NCBI RefSeq assembly: GCF_023008165.1
Contig: NZ_JAKQZA010000006.1
Span: forward strand, 166,732 to 230,731
Length of the DNA stretch: 64,000 nucleotides
Direction: 5' to 3'
From: Kordiimonas laminariae
GTDB lineage: Bacteria > Pseudomonadota > Alphaproteobacteria > Sphingomonadales > Kordiimonadaceae
The first letter of the stretch is position 1. Every line of letters begins with the position of its first letter. Below the pieces are notes generated by a model. That model was not told the DNA's origin and made no database searches. It saw only the letters and a program-made list of their open reading frames with translations. The position numbers and the translations under genes are program-made. Positions 19,293 through 29,446 of the stretch are shown here, piece by piece.

Positions 19293-19754
19293 TTAGGCAT
19301 CAACAGTTTCGTATTTCTGACCTTCACGATTATTCTGCGGCTGACCAAGCTCTGCATGGCTCGGGGTCACATACTCATCGATGTTTACGATCTGGTTCTC
19401 TGAATCTACGTGCACTGCTCGGGATACACGGCCAGGAAGATCTTTGGCGGGAACAAACTCATATCCCATAATGATAGCCAGGTCCCCCTTGGAAAACTGG
19501 TGTGCAGCTGCCCCATTTAGACAAATCACACCAGAACCTTCAGTACCTTCGATCACATAAGTGGTAATACGCTCGCCGTTAGTGATATTCATTACATCTA
19601 CTGCAGTGTTCGGCAAAAGCCCCGACGCACGCAGTAAAATTGGATCAACAGTGATTGAACCAATATAGTCAAGCTCGGCACCCGTGATTGTTACACGGTG
19701 AAGTTTGCCGTACATAAACTGCCTAAGGGCACCATCAAAAACTAGATTACTCAC
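19293..19754 (-). CDS. panD: Aspartate 1-decarboxylase
   Basis: PanD converts L-aspartate to beta-alanine for pantothenate and coenzyme A synthesis. The zymogen self-cleaves at Gly-Ser; here the site is in LDYIGSITVD. Other marks are GKLHRVTITGAELDY, TNGERITTYVIEG and ICLNGAAAHQFSKGD. The start chosen is the GTG at 19754 because AGAGGAA lies before it; this gives 153 residues. That leaves about 13 extra residues at the N-terminus and a longer C-terminus than the 126-residue E. coli enzyme. Alternative starts exist, including an internal ATG just before GKLHRV. Single gene, convergent with xthA. Confidence 0.92.
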   Translation of the reverse strand: MSNLVFDGALRQFMYGKLHRVTITGAELDYIGSITVDPILLRASGLLPNTAVDVMNITNGERITTYVIEGTEGSGVICLNGAAAHQFSKGDLAIIMGYEFVPAKDLPGRVSRAVHVDSENQIVNIDEYVTPSHAELGQPQNNREGQKYETVDA

Positions 19755-19871
19755 TCTATGAGTTCCTCTGCCAATACACATGCATCATCACACATGGCGC
19801 GATATGGCGTGATTAAGGGTGAAGGTCAAGGAAAAGAGAAAAATATTCACACTCTTTAGAATGCAGGCAAT

Positions 19872-19899
19872 AAAAAAGCCGGGAAAGCCCCGGCTTTTT
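19872..19899 (-). terminator. Intrinsic terminator of the membrane-protein gene
   Basis: AAAAGCCGGG and CCCGGCTTTT form a G+C-rich hairpin with T residues on either strand. It lies 20 bases after the minus-strand stop at 19920 and probably acts on that gene. Confidence 0.85.
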
Positions 19900-19919
19900 A
19901 GGTTGTTTATCTAATAAAG

Positions 19920-20780
19920 TTAAGATTGATCATCTTCGGCATCAGCTTCCATCGCAGGAGCAGCACTTTCAGCTTGATCGTTTTCCATAAGGCAATAGCT
20001 AAAACGAATGCCATGTGCAGCAGGAACAGCAAAACTCACGAAGATACCCAACACCAATTGCACGATCCAAACAAGAGACAGAAGACCTGCATAACTCATC
20101 AAGATTGTTGGAACGAGAATGATGGAATAAATCAGGATAAGTACAATAGCAAAATCAATCGTGTGCGGATGATTAAGCGCTTCCTTATCTTCTCCTAGCG
20201 CAGTATTCGTCAGATTTGATGATACCAGAGAATAAATCACACAGCTGATAATAACTTGTACTATCGAGAAAACACCACTGCCTTGCGCCGCATTGGGATC
20301 ATTTATATCAACCAAGCCAACAGTGGAGAACACAAACATAGCCACAAAAGAAGCAATCGCGATAATAACACCGACAAGCAAAAATTTAATCATGTTTACA
20401 ACAGCAGCGACAATCGCCTGCCCAACACTTTCAAAAGCAATGCGGTCTACACCAAGAGCAGCGAGCCTCACCCAGCGGTTAAACACGTGCGCAAAAAATA
20501 TCGTCATCGCCAGAACAGCAATGAGAAGAGGGAAAGCAATTGCACCTATGGCATCAATATCACTAGCTAATAGCTTTTCGTTAAGTTCTTGCAGACCAGC
20601 CTGATCAATACCTCCAACAAGCATCAGAACAACAAAAACCGCTACCGCAACAATAAAGCCAGCGATCATCCAGCCAATACTTTTCAACACTTCCATTGGA
20701 TATGCCAGCGGCAATCCTACAGCTTTCTTAAATACATCAATTGTTGGAAAATTATTTTCCACGGCATGCTCCCCAGCCAA
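19920..20780 (-). CDS. Polytopic inner-membrane protein, unrecognised
   Basis: A 286-residue protein with about six membrane segments (approximately 35-57, 80-103, 128-152, 168-188, 206-232 and 238-258) and an acidic, Ala/Glu/Asp-rich tail. A soluble N-terminus of about 25 residues precedes the first helix. I recognise no conserved catalytic or transport motif, and no family could be assigned with confidence. It stands between panD and ilvD on the same strand, with its own terminator. Function unknown. Confidence 0.75.
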   Translation of the reverse strand: MAGEHAVENNFPTIDVFKKAVGLPLAYPMEVLKSIGWMIAGFIVAVAVFVVLMLVGGIDQAGLQELNEKLLASDIDAIGAIAFPLLIAVLAMTIFFAHVFNRWVRLAALGVDRIAFESVGQAIVAAVVNMIKFLLVGVIIAIASFVAMFVFSTVGLVDINDPNAAQGSGVFSIVQVIISCVIYSLVSSNLTNTALGEDKEALNHPHTIDFAIVLILIYSIILVPTILMSYAGLLSLVWIVQLVLGIFVSFAVPAAHGIRFSYCLMENDQAESAAPAMEADAEDDQS

Positions 20781-20841
20781 ATTAATAGTTGGCTAACGCT
20801 ACAAGAGGATTGTCCGTGTTTAAAGCTTTAATTGAAGCAAT

Positions 20842-22683
20842 CTATGGTAGCTTCCTTACAGCCCCCATACTAGCCGATGTTGTAAGTGCTGCATACGCCT
20901 TAAGCGCAGTGGTTACCTTACGTGTACGTACTTCAGCAGGTTGCCATGCATTCTTACCTCTAGCTTCCATCTCAGCTCTGCGTTTGTTCAACTCTTCGTC
21001 AGAAACACGCATATTGATGCTTCGGTTCGGGATATCAATTTCTATGACATCACCTTCTTCAACCAAGCCAATGGCACCACCTTCCGCAGCTTCAGGGCTT
21101 ACATGCCCAATGGAAAGACCACTGGTTCCACCAGAAAAGCGGCCATCAGTAAGCAGCGCACATTCTTTTCCAAGCCCCATAGATTTTAGGTAACTGGTTG
21201 GATAGAGCATTTCCTGCATGCCCGGTCCACCACGCGGGCCTTCATAACGAATAATAACCACATCACCAGCAATAATCTGGTTATCGAGAATAGCATCTAC
21301 AGCACTATCCTGACTTTCGAAAATCCTAGCACGGCCAGTAAATTTGAAAATACTTTCATCCACACCTGCTGTTTTCACAACGCAGCCATCTTCTGCGATA
21401 TTACCAAACAGAACTGCAAGGCCACCATCCTGCGTATAGGCATGCTCTTTAGCGCGGATACAGCCATCCGTACGGTCTAAATCTAGTGCCTCATATCTTT
21501 TGTTCTGACTGAAGGCTATTTGTGTTGGCACCCCGCCTGGCGCTGCTTTAAAGAAATGATGAAGATCCGCATCATCACTGCGCACAACATCACAGCGATC
21601 AATAGCCTCCCCAATCGAAGGTGAGTGAACTGTTGGGCAATCACGGTTGATCAAGCCAGCACGCTCAAGTTCACCAAGAATACCAAATACACCACCTGCC
21701 CTGTGCACATCTTGTATATGGTATTTACTGGTTGCTGGTGCGACCTTACAAAGGTTCGGCACGATGCGGGACATTCGGTCGATATCACTTACAGTAAAAT
21801 CAACTTCACCTTCTTGGGCTGCAGCCAACAAATGAAGTACCGTATTCGTAGAACCACCCATAGCGATATCGAGTGCAATAGCATTTTCAAATGCACTAAA
21901 ATTAGCAATAGAGCGCGGTAATACGCTTTCATCACCTTCTTCATAACGCTTACGGCAGAGATCAACGATCAATCTACCTGCGGTGAGGAAAAGCTCTTTC
22001 CTGTCCGCATGTGTGGCAAGCGTTGTTCCATTACCAGGGAGGGAAAGCCCAAGAGCTTCTGTAAGACAGTTCATGCTGTTTGCAGTAAACATACCGCTGC
22101 AGGAACCACATGTCGGGCATGCAGAACGTTCAACAAGATCAACTTGCTCGTCAGACACATCAGGCTGTGCCGCTTGTACCATGGCGTCTACTAGATCAAG
22201 CTTGTGAGTTTCGCCGTCATAATCCGCTTCGCCAGCTTCCATCGGTCCACCCGATACAAAAACTGCAGGGATATTCAGCCTAAGTGCTGCCATCAACATA
22301 CCCGGCGTAATTTTATCGCAGTTGGAAATACATACGAGCGCATCAGCACAGTGAGCATTCGCCATATATTCCACGCTATCCGCGATAATCTCGCGGCTTG
22401 GCAAGCTATAGAGCATACCATCATGGCCCATGGCGATGCCGTCATCTACTGCAATAGTATTAAACTCTTTTGCTACACCACCAGCAGCTTCAATTTCTCT
22501 GGCAACTAGTTGCCCCATATCTTTCAGATGTACGTGTCCGGGCACAAACTGAGTAAAACTGTTGGCGACAGCGATGATAGGCTTTTTAAAATCCCCATCT
22601 TTCATGCCTGTAGCGCGCCACAAAGCACGGGCACCAGCCATATTCCGACCGTGGGTAGATGTTCGGGAACGATATTTCGCCAT
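20842..22683 (-). CDS. ilvD: Dihydroxy-acid dehydratase
   Basis: IlvD dehydrates dihydroxy acids in valine, isoleucine, leucine and pantothenate synthesis and carries an iron-sulfur cluster. The start at 22683 follows GGAG and gives 613 residues beginning [19 protein letters not shown], as in E. coli; an ATG at 22704 is less likely. Cluster and metal motifs [13 protein letters not shown] and [18 protein letters not shown] are present, plus the C-terminal [20 protein letters not shown]. It uses the same keto-acid pathway that feeds pantothenate, for which panD is nearby. Upstream 22684-22877 no other gene is seen. Confidence 0.97.
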   Translation of the reverse strand: MAKYRSRTSTHGRNMAGARALWRATGMKDGDFKKPIIAVANSFTQFVPGHVHLKDMGQLVAREIEAAGGVAKEFNTIAVDDGIAMGHDGMLYSLPSREIIADSVEYMANAHCADALVCISNCDKITPGMLMAALRLNIPAVFVSGGPMEAGEADYDGETHKLDLVDAMVQAAQPDVSDEQVDLVERSACPTCGSCSGMFTANSMNCLTEALGLSLPGNGTTLATHADRKELFLTAGRLIVDLCRKRYEEGDESVLPRSIANFSAFENAIALDIAMGGSTNTVLHLLAAAQEGEVDFTVSDIDRMSRIVPNLCKVAPATSKYHIQDVHRAGGVFGILGELERAGLINRDCPTVHSPSIGEAIDRCDVVRSDDADLHHFFKAAPGGVPTQIAFSQNKRYEALDLDRTDGCIRAKEHAYTQDGGLAVLFGNIAEDGCVVKTAGVDESIFKFTGRARIFESQDSAVDAILDNQIIAGDVVIIRYEGPRGGPGMQEMLYPTSYLKSMGLGKECALLTDGRFSGGTSGLSIGHVSPEAAEGGAIGLVEEGDVIEIDIPNRSINMRVSDEELNKRRAEMEARGKNAWQPAEVRTRKVTTALKAYAALTTSASMGAVRKLP

Positions 22684-22877
22684 GATTAGCTCCAGATAAC
22701 ACAAAACTCTGACAGATTTGCGCCGAGATTAGCGTCAGCAACACTTATTGTCGATAATTTTAATGAAGAAAATACATTATTTTTTGAAATAATATTTCAA
22801 GAATAACCAGATTGTGACCCCCTCTCTGTAAAGCCTTCTGATAGTCTTCCCTGAAACTCAGTTAGGGGGAATGATCC

Positions 22878-23693
22878 ATGAAGAAATTGGGACTGTTATT
22901 AGCCGCACTTGGCATAACGCATACTGTGCAAGCAGAAGACATAACAGTGTGCCATATCGCCAATGCTGGCTTTTATGTGGAATCCGGCGGCGCAGGTGTA
23001 CTTATCGATGCCGTCATGCAGCGAGATGCCTATAACGGCCAATTTGCACTGCCAAGCGCAGGCACGCTTAAAGATATCAATGAGGGTAACAATCGTTTTT
23101 CAAATGTGAAACTAGCCGTCGCCACCCATATTCATGCGGATCACTTCGATGCGGCAGCCAGCGTTCAACACATGAAACAGAACCCTATGGTTCGCTATCT
23201 GCTAACACCAAAGTCTTTTGATGCACTTTCGCCCGCAGGCGCTGGTGAGGAAATATCTCACGCAGCAGCAGTACGTCACACAACCGATACGCCAGTAACC
23301 ATTAAGCAGGATGGCTTTACCGTTGACGTATATCAGGTTGACCACGGCGAGAAAGCACCAACAAATTTTGGCTATAAAATCACTTTCCCATCCGGCAAAA
23401 GCGTATTTCACACAGGCGATATCACTGCCAGCCTTGAAAGCCTGAAAAAACACGGACTTAATAAAACCCAAGTAGATGTGCTCCTCATCCCGTTTTGGTA
23501 TCTGCTGCAGAACAGCGCTAATGTGCCAGAAGCATGGAATGCTAGCACTATTGTACCAACACATTTCATGGCCAAAGAACAGGAATGGATGGCACAATAT
23601 GGCGGCATGGAAGGCGTAAAAAAACTAGCGCAAAACGCTTTCCCTGAGAAAAGCGTGCTTATTGATGAGGAAATGCAGTGTAAAAGCTTCTAA
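22878..23693 (+). CDS. Periplasmic metallo-beta-lactamase-fold hydrolase
   Basis: A 271-residue exported protein. Residues 1-19 form a signal peptide (MKKLGLLLAALG core, VQA before Glu). The metal-binding HxHxDH motif THIHADHF occupies residues 83-90 (His84, His86, Asp88, His89), and later ligands include His in FHTGDI and in PTHFMAKEQ. This is the UlaG/YycJ-like side of the superfamily rather than a proven beta-lactamase. The substrate is unknown. It follows a consensus-like AGGGGGAATG binding site and ends two bases before the convergent solute-binding gene. Confidence 0.85.
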   Translation: MKKLGLLLAALGITHTVQAEDITVCHIANAGFYVESGGAGVLIDAVMQRDAYNGQFALPSAGTLKDINEGNNRFSNVKLAVATHIHADHFDAAASVQHMKQNPMVRYLLTPKSFDALSPAGAGEEISHAAAVRHTTDTPVTIKQDGFTVDVYQVDHGEKAPTNFGYKITFPSGKSVFHTGDITASLESLKKHGLNKTQVDVLLIPFWYLLQNSANVPEAWNASTIVPTHFMAKEQEWMAQYGGMEGVKKLAQNAFPEKSVLIDEEMQCKSF

Positions 23694-23695
23694 GC

Positions 23696-24445
23696 TTACT
23701 CGCGAAGGGCAGAACGTTCAGGGTCCTCTGCCTTCAATTCTTCCAGGCGTTTATTTACGTGCTTGATAAACGCCTCACTGCCCTCAGAACGCCAGCAAAC
23801 AATAGCATCGCTGTTTTCTTCCAGAAGATAGGTGGGATCATAGCTGAAAATTTCAGCATCACCCGGGTGCCTGTTTACATACAGTTCCACATCGAAATCA
23901 AAAGCTACGATAGCAGAAACTCTGTTTTGCTTTAGGAGAGAGAACGCCTGCTCCAGCTTCGCGACAGGCAAGATAGTAATGTCTTTCTCACGGAAGCGTT
24001 TGTAAAATAACTCCGATGTACCGGCACCAAAATCAATAGCAACCGTTTTGCCGCGCAGCTGCTCCAGATCACGTACAATCATTTCACCTGAACGAGTATA
24101 AACACGGATAGCCACACGGTTTACTGCATCTGAAAGAAGGATTTCATCTGCAGGCATGCCTAGTTGTTCATAAGTTTCAGGATCTTTTGAACCAACAAAA
24201 AGGCAATCTGCCTCTCCCGCTAAAAACCTTCTTTGCGCGCGGCGCATTGGCATACGCATAAGCGAATAAGAGGGGTATTCCCCAACCAGCGTATCGAAAA
24301 GTTGATCATAAGGGCCAGGTTGCTGCGAATGGAACAGGCGCGGAATTTCGGTGCCAAAGACCGTAAGGTCATCATCTACGCGGACAGCGCTGACAGATGA
24401 CGAAGTCATAATCAAAGATATAGCAATTATAAACTTCATATACAT
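23696..24445 (-). CDS. Periplasmic solute-binding protein family 3-like, paralogue 1
   Basis: A 249-residue exported protein with a signal peptide (MKFIIAISLIMTSSSVSA from the Met at 24439 or from 24445). The fold resembles family 3 solute-binding proteins: a DLEQLRGKTVAIDFGAGTSEL segment matches the second-lobe entry. Conserved with its neighbour are ADCLFVGSKDPETY and VCWRSEGSEAFIKH near the C-terminus. No permease or ATPase gene accompanies it. Tandem with the paralogue at 24527-25264; both are on the minus strand with about 80 bases between. Ligand unknown. Confidence 0.8.
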   Translation of the reverse strand: MYMKFIIAISLIMTSSSVSAVRVDDDLTVFGTEIPRLFHSQQPGPYDQLFDTLVGEYPSYSLMRMPMRRAQRRFLAGEADCLFVGSKDPETYEQLGMPADEILLSDAVNRVAIRVYTRSGEMIVRDLEQLRGKTVAIDFGAGTSELFYKRFREKDITILPVAKLEQAFSLLKQNRVSAIVAFDFDVELYVNRHPGDAEIFSYDPTYLLEENSDAIVCWRSEGSEAFIKHVNKRLEELKAEDPERSALRE

Positions 24446-24526
24446 TGGCCAATACTACAGTATTTCGACATCCCAATGAAGAGCATCACTATCAACAAGG
24501 GTAGTTGAGTTCAACATAATCCTCAC

Positions 24527-25264
24527 TCATCTGTTCAAGATTTCGTGTAGTTCTCCAGTTTCCTTTAAAAGAGCTACTTTCTGGTTAAAATGTTTTACGA
24601 AAACTTCTGTTTTTGGGCGACGCCAACACGCCATCACATCCTCGCTTTCTGAAGCGAAGAAATCCGGGTCATGCTGGTATTTAGCAACATCTGGCAAATG
24701 GCGGCTCAGTTCTTTAATATCAAGCCCGTAAGCAGCCACCGCCGCGACGCGACCAAACTCAAGCATCTGGAATGCCTGCAGGTTCTTCTCTACCCTCAGT
24801 GTTTCGATATCCCTTGATGCAAAAACTCGGCTGAATTCCTCCAGCGAACTGACACCAGACGCATAGGCAACAGCTTTCCCGCGCAGATCTTCAATATCAC
24901 TGATAGTTTCCGCCCCGGGCAGTGTATAAAGCCGCAGCTTTATGGTTTTCAACGATGCAGAAATCAAAACCTCATCAAAAGGCAGGTTGCGGTAATGATA
25001 ATATTCCGGATGATTAATACCAACGAATAAGCAGTCCGCCTTCCTGCCGTAAAACAACCGCCTGATCCGTAGAATGGGGCCACGCATTACCGAAACATTA
25101 TTCTGGCCTTCAAGAATACGCTCCAGCACAACATCATAAGCACCGGAACTCTGCTCATCGAGCAAACCTTCAATATTGGTAATTGCAACGTTGACCTTCG
25201 TGTCATCGCTTGCCTTGGCATGAAAAGACAAAATAAAAACAAGAATAATGAGGCCAAACTTCAT
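24527..25264 (-). CDS. Periplasmic solute-binding protein family 3-like, paralogue 2
   Basis: A 245-residue exported protein starting at the ATG at 25264 (signal peptide MKFGLIILVFILSFHAKAS); the longer frame from 25330 gives an implausible leader. It shares with the neighbouring paralogue the ADCLFVGINHPEYY, DIEDLRGKAVAYASGVSSLE and ACWRRPKTEVFVKHFNQ segments, spread over the whole length, which points to a tandem duplication. No transporter genes are nearby, so a sensing or scavenging role without uptake is possible. Ligand unknown. Confidence 0.8.
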   Translation of the reverse strand: MKFGLIILVFILSFHAKASDDTKVNVAITNIEGLLDEQSSGAYDVVLERILEGQNNVSVMRGPILRIRRLFYGRKADCLFVGINHPEYYHYRNLPFDEVLISASLKTIKLRLYTLPGAETISDIEDLRGKAVAYASGVSSLEEFSRVFASRDIETLRVEKNLQAFQMLEFGRVAAVAAYGLDIKELSRHLPDVAKYQHDPDFFASESEDVMACWRRPKTEVFVKHFNQKVALLKETGELHEILNR

Positions 25265-25337
25265 ACAGAACCCAACAAAACAGTTGCTTCTCGGCCCCCA
25301 CGGCATCGCCACTATAACACAATGCCACAATATAGCA

Positions 25338-25368
25338 AAAAGGCGCCTGAGTAAGTTCAGGCGCCTTT
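25338..25368 (-). terminator. Intrinsic terminator of valS
   Basis: AAAGGCGCCTGA and TCAGGCGCCTTT form a perfect twelve-base-pair stem with a GTAAGT loop, followed by TTTT on the minus strand. It lies 25 bases after the valS stop codon. Confidence 0.85.
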
Positions 25369-25392
25369 GAAAACATCTATAGTTATTCAGGT

Positions 25393-28044
25393 TTACCCTA
25401 GGCGTGTGAGAGCAGCGCTTACCTTTTCAATCTGTGCTTCAAGGTCAGCGAGCTGTTCTTTGGCTTCCGCCACCACATGCTCAGGTGCCTTGGCGATGAA
25501 CTTCTCATTACCGAGGCGGCCTTTAAGCCCTCCTGCTTCCTTGTTCAGCTTCTCAAGGTTCTTGCCGAGGCGCGCTTTCTCTGCGTCCAGGTCCATCAAA
25601 TCAGCAAGCGGCAGATAAACCGTAGCTTCATCCACAACAAGCTGGGCTGCGCCCTTACTTTCTGCTTCTGCAACAACTTCTGTTTTCTCAAGGCGCGCAA
25701 GACGGCAGATCATATCCTGCCAATCGCCAAGGCGTGTCGCAGTGGTATCAGATGCACCAACAACAAGTGCTGTCGCCTTCGCGCCTGCTGGCACATTCAT
25801 TTCCGCACGTGTTGAACGCACTTCCTGAATGAACTTAATCGCCCAGTTCACCTCATCAGCTGCTGCTGCATCAACATCTGTTACTGTTGGCCACTCAGCT
25901 TGGATAAGATCGTAAGCACGATCTTCTTTCGTAGCGTGCCATAGCTCTTCTGTAATGAACGGCATGAAAGGGTGCAGAAGCACGAGGATTTGGTCGAGCG
26001 CCCAGCCTGCAACCTTGCGGGTTTCTTCTTTGGCTGCCTCATCATCGCCCCAGAATACAGGTTTGATAAGTTCTACATACCAATCACAGAAGGTACCCCA
26101 TGCGAAGTGGTAAATCACATCAGCTGCATCATTGAAACGGAAAGCATCAAAAGCACCTGTAATCGCTGCCGTTGTTTTAGCAACTTCAGAGATAATCCAT
26201 TTGTTCACCGCGTGTGTTGCAGCTGGCGCTTCAACACTATCAGAACCCGCAATACCGTTCATTTCGCAGAAACGAGAGGCATTCCAAAGCTTGGTACCAA
26301 AGTTACGGTAGCCTTCAACACGTTTTTCCGAAAGCTTGATATCCCGGCCCTGAGCTTCCATTGCAATTAGCGTAAAGCGCAGTGCATCAGCACCGTATTT
26401 GTCCATAAATTCCAATGGGTCAATCACATTACCCTTGGATTTCGACATCTTCGCGCCTTTTTCATCACGAACCAGCGCGTGGATATAAACGTTTTTAAAC
26501 GGCACCTCTTCCATAAAGTGGATACCAGACATCATCATGCGGGCAACCCAGAAGAAGATAATATCGAAACCAGTGATAAGCGTGGCATTCGGGTAATATT
26601 TCGCAAGCTCAGGCGTTTTCTCTTCGCCCGGGCCTTTCCAGCCCATTGTGCTGTATGGCCACATCGCAGAAGAGAACCATGTATCAAGCACATCTTCTTC
26701 ACGGCGCAGGCTTACATCATCACCAAACTTGGCGCGCGCTTCCCGGTATGCATCTTCTTCTGTTTCTTCAACAAAAATCGTGCCGTCTGGCGCATACCAA
26801 GCAGGGATTTGGTGGCCCCACCATAGCTGACGAGATACACACCAAGGCTGAATGTTGCGCATCCATTCATAGTATGTCTTTTCCCAGTTTTTCGGGATGA
26901 AGTTTGTTTTACCTGTTTCAACGGCTTCAATCGCAGGCTTCGCGAGCGTTTCCGCATCTACATACCACTGGTCAGTAAGCCAAGGCTCAATCACCACACC
27001 GCCACGGTCCCCATACGGCACCATATGCTTGTGCGGGATGATTTTCACAAGGAAACCAGCAGCTTCCATATCAGCAACAATGGCTTTACGCGCTTCAAAG
27101 CGTTCCATACCGCGGTATTTCTCTGGCGCATTTTCATTGATGTATGCGTTTTCATCAAAGATGTTGATCATCTCAAGATCGTGGCGTTTGCCGATTTCAA
27201 AGTCATTGAAATCATGCGCCGGTGTAACCTTAAGAGCGCCTGTGCCCTGCTCCGGGTCTGCGTGCTCATCGCCTACAATACGGATAAGGCGGCCAACAAG
27301 CGGCAGTTTAACAAACTTGCCGATCAAATCCTTGAAACGCTCGTCTTCAGGGTGAACCGCAACAGCCGTATCGCCAAGCATTGTCTCAGGGCGCGTGGTT
27401 GCAATTTCAATGAAGCGGCCTTCTTCACCATCAATCGGGTAATTGAAGTGCCAGAAGTTACCGTCTACCTCTTTCTGTTCTACTTCCAGGTCAGAAATCG
27501 CCGTTTTAAGCTTCGGATCCCAGTTTACAAGGCGCTGGGAGCGGTAGAGCAAACCATCACGGTACAGTTGAACAAACTTCTTGATTACAGCGGCTGAACG
27601 CTCTTCATCCATTGTGAAAGCTTCACGTGACCAATCACATGATGCACCGAGGCGGCGCAGCTGGCCCGTAATGGTGCCGCCGCTTTCTGCTTTCCATTTC
27701 CAAACACGCTCAAGGAATGCTTCACGGCCCATATCACGGCGATCAAGCCCTTCAGCATCCAGTTGGCGTTCAACAACCATTTGTGTTGCGATACCAGCAT
27801 GGTCTGTGCCCGGCTGCCACAGCACGTCTTTACCGCGCAGGCGCTCAAAGCGAATAAGGGCATCCTGAAGGCTGTTATCCAGCGCATGACCCATGTGCAA
27901 GCTGCCGGTCACATTCGGTGGCGGCATGACGATGACATATGGCTCTGCATCCTGGCGCTGGCCGCATTTGAACGCGCCCGAAGTTTCCCAGTGTTCGTAC
28001 CATTTACCTTCAATATCCGCAGGTGAATATGTTTTATCCAGCAT
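25393..28044 (-). CDS. valS: Valine--tRNA ligase
   Basis: Class I synthetase that charges tRNA-Val and edits misactivated threonine. The 883 residues are full length. The HIGH-like [15 protein letters not shown] lies near residues 37-51, the KMSKS motif in [17 protein letters not shown] near 525, and the editing domain with [13 protein letters not shown] around 217. The C-terminus holds the helical anticodon domain and a coiled coil ([18 protein letters not shown]). The usual upstream neighbour popZ is present but separated by the aspartic protease gene. Confidence 0.98.
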   Translation of the reverse strand: MLDKTYSPADIEGKWYEHWETSGAFKCGQRQDAEPYVIVMPPPNVTGSLHMGHALDNSLQDALIRFERLRGKDVLWQPGTDHAGIATQMVVERQLDAEGLDRRDMGREAFLERVWKWKAESGGTITGQLRRLGASCDWSREAFTMDEERSAAVIKKFVQLYRDGLLYRSQRLVNWDPKLKTAISDLEVEQKEVDGNFWHFNYPIDGEEGRFIEIATTRPETMLGDTAVAVHPEDERFKDLIGKFVKLPLVGRLIRIVGDEHADPEQGTGALKVTPAHDFNDFEIGKRHDLEMINIFDENAYINENAPEKYRGMERFEARKAIVADMEAAGFLVKIIPHKHMVPYGDRGGVVIEPWLTDQWYVDAETLAKPAIEAVETGKTNFIPKNWEKTYYEWMRNIQPWCVSRQLWWGHQIPAWYAPDGTIFVEETEEDAYREARAKFGDDVSLRREEDVLDTWFSSAMWPYSTMGWKGPGEEKTPELAKYYPNATLITGFDIIFFWVARMMMSGIHFMEEVPFKNVYIHALVRDEKGAKMSKSKGNVIDPLEFMDKYGADALRFTLIAMEAQGRDIKLSEKRVEGYRNFGTKLWNASRFCEMNGIAGSDSVEAPAATHAVNKWIISEVAKTTAAITGAFDAFRFNDAADVIYHFAWGTFCDWYVELIKPVFWGDDEAAKEETRKVAGWALDQILVLLHPFMPFITEELWHATKEDRAYDLIQAEWPTVTDVDAAAADEVNWAIKFIQEVRSTRAEMNVPAGAKATALVVGASDTTATRLGDWQDMICRLARLEKTEVVAEAESKGAAQLVVDEATVYLPLADLMDLDAEKARLGKNLEKLNKEAGGLKGRLGNEKFIAKAPEHVVAEAKEQLADLEAQIEKVSAALTRLG

Positions 28045-28394
28045 CTCTTTAATCCGTTAATAAATGCCCCAAAACAGATGGGGCCAAACAGAGCGCAACA
28101 TGCACAAAAATAGGGAAAAACAAAAGCATTAAATTATTCATGCATTATGGCGATAAGGAACTAACACTCTTATTAGATAAATGGGGCCCAGCGGGCCAAG
28201 TTTATTGATGGAACGATATATCTTCCGAATAACGAAGCCTACATCGTAAAAGAGTATTATGTAAAAAAACGAAATTTACCTCACAGGTCATTAAGTAGAG
28301 GGCAAACTAATTCTAAAAACGTTCTATATATAGTTTACACAACTACACATTTCGTTGAATTGAGCTAACATGGATAAAATGTTACTATATTCGT
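28045..28394. other. Gene-free stretch between valS and the protease gene
   Basis: About 350 bases, A+T-rich. Several short open stretches exist (for example ATG at 28140 to a stop at 28208), but none has both a start with a binding site and a convincing product. A promoter for each divergent gene must lie here. I see no RNA gene or repeat. Confidence 0.5.
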
Positions 28395-29444
28395 ATGGTT
28401 AGCTGTTCTTACATCCGGTCTGCTATCTTCTTTGTCATAGTTACCCTACTATTTGTGACAACTAGTTCCGCTCAGGCTAATACACCTATATCAAACACTC
28501 GCATCATCACAGACCACAACCGAACGCTGGTACCCTTAACCATTGATGATGTGAAATTAGTATTTTTACTTGATACAGGGGCGTCTACATCCCTCATATT
28601 TAAAAATGAACAAACTGACAAACTAACCAATATCAATCACAAAACGGATGTTTTGGTTAAATTTCCAGCATTTAGAACAACATCTACAGCTACAAGAATT
28701 TCGGAATTGTCCTTCACAACAGATGATAACTTTTCCTTTATTCTTCATGATATTCTATTTCTTGAGGACCCAGCTCTTCTGGGGCAAGCATCAGAATCTT
28801 TTGATGGTATTATCGGACGCGAATTTTTCAGGAAATTTGTAATTGAGGTAGACCCTTTATCTAAGCAACTGACTTTACATGATACCAATGTCAATTTGGC
28901 AAAAGATTATCCTCTGGCTCACCGGCTCACATCTCCAGAAAAATCACCTCATATTATTCTTGCATCTAAATTTCCCTGGGAAAAATTCCCTACCAGAAAA
29001 CGCCTCTTGCTCGATACAGGCTACCCTGGAGGCATGGTTATCTGGAGTAAAAAACATTTCAGGAATGTAACCACCAAAACTGAACGAGATAAATTGGGAG
29101 ATGACAATTCAGGTGTTTTCATCAGGCTGGACATTCAGTTTAATCGCCTGCTTTTTAGACAGATACCGATATTCTTCAGCAACTCTCCTTCCCCCACCCA
29201 ATCTAAAACAGATGGCTTGCTAGGTGCTGGTTTACTTATTCAATACAAGCATGTTTATGATTTTAATCGTAAAAAACTGCTCTTAAAGCCACTGATAGCT
29301 GAAAATGGCAAACCACCAGCTATGAGTTTGGCAGGTATCTACACACCCAATAATGAAAACTTTATCACAAAAAACTATAGACCGGATGTACCCGCCCAAC
29401 CACGCATTATCATCAATGCAGATTCAACATTTGCGTATCAGTGA
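28395..29444 (+). CDS. Exported two-lobed aspartic protease-like protein
   Basis: A 349-residue protein with a signal peptide (about 1-28, ending SSAQA). It has two retropepsin-like catalytic motifs: FLLDTGAST with Asp60 and LLLDTGYPGG with Asp207, each followed by a hydrophobic-hydrophobic-Gly segment (DGIIGREFF near 137-145 and DGLLGAGLL near 274-282). This is the layout of a bilobal pepsin-like enzyme in one chain, though bacterial retropepsin-like families of unknown substrate also exist. The gene is A+T-rich and lies between popZ and valS, which are usually adjacent. It converges with popZ, whose stop codon is two bases away. Confidence 0.82.
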   Translation: MVSCSYIRSAIFFVIVTLLFVTTSSAQANTPISNTRIITDHNRTLVPLTIDDVKLVFLLDTGASTSLIFKNEQTDKLTNINHKTDVLVKFPAFRTTSTATRISELSFTTDDNFSFILHDILFLEDPALLGQASESFDGIIGREFFRKFVIEVDPLSKQLTLHDTNVNLAKDYPLAHRLTSPEKSPHIILASKFPWEKFPTRKRLLLDTGYPGGMVIWSKKHFRNVTTKTERDKLGDDNSGVFIRLDIQFNRLLFRQIPIFFSNSPSPTQSKTDGLLGAGLLIQYKHVYDFNRKKLLLKPLIAENGKPPAMSLAGIYTPNNENFITKNYRPDVPAQPRIIINADSTFAYQ

Positions 29445-29446
29445 TA

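Noticed and set aside
19273..19302. Hairpin TGATGCCT...AGGCATCA between xthA and panD
   Set aside because: No T run; it overlaps the panD stop region and may be chance.
28140..28208. 22-codon frame in the valS upstream region
   Set aside because: A second open frame overlaps it and neither has a convincing start or product; no gene called.
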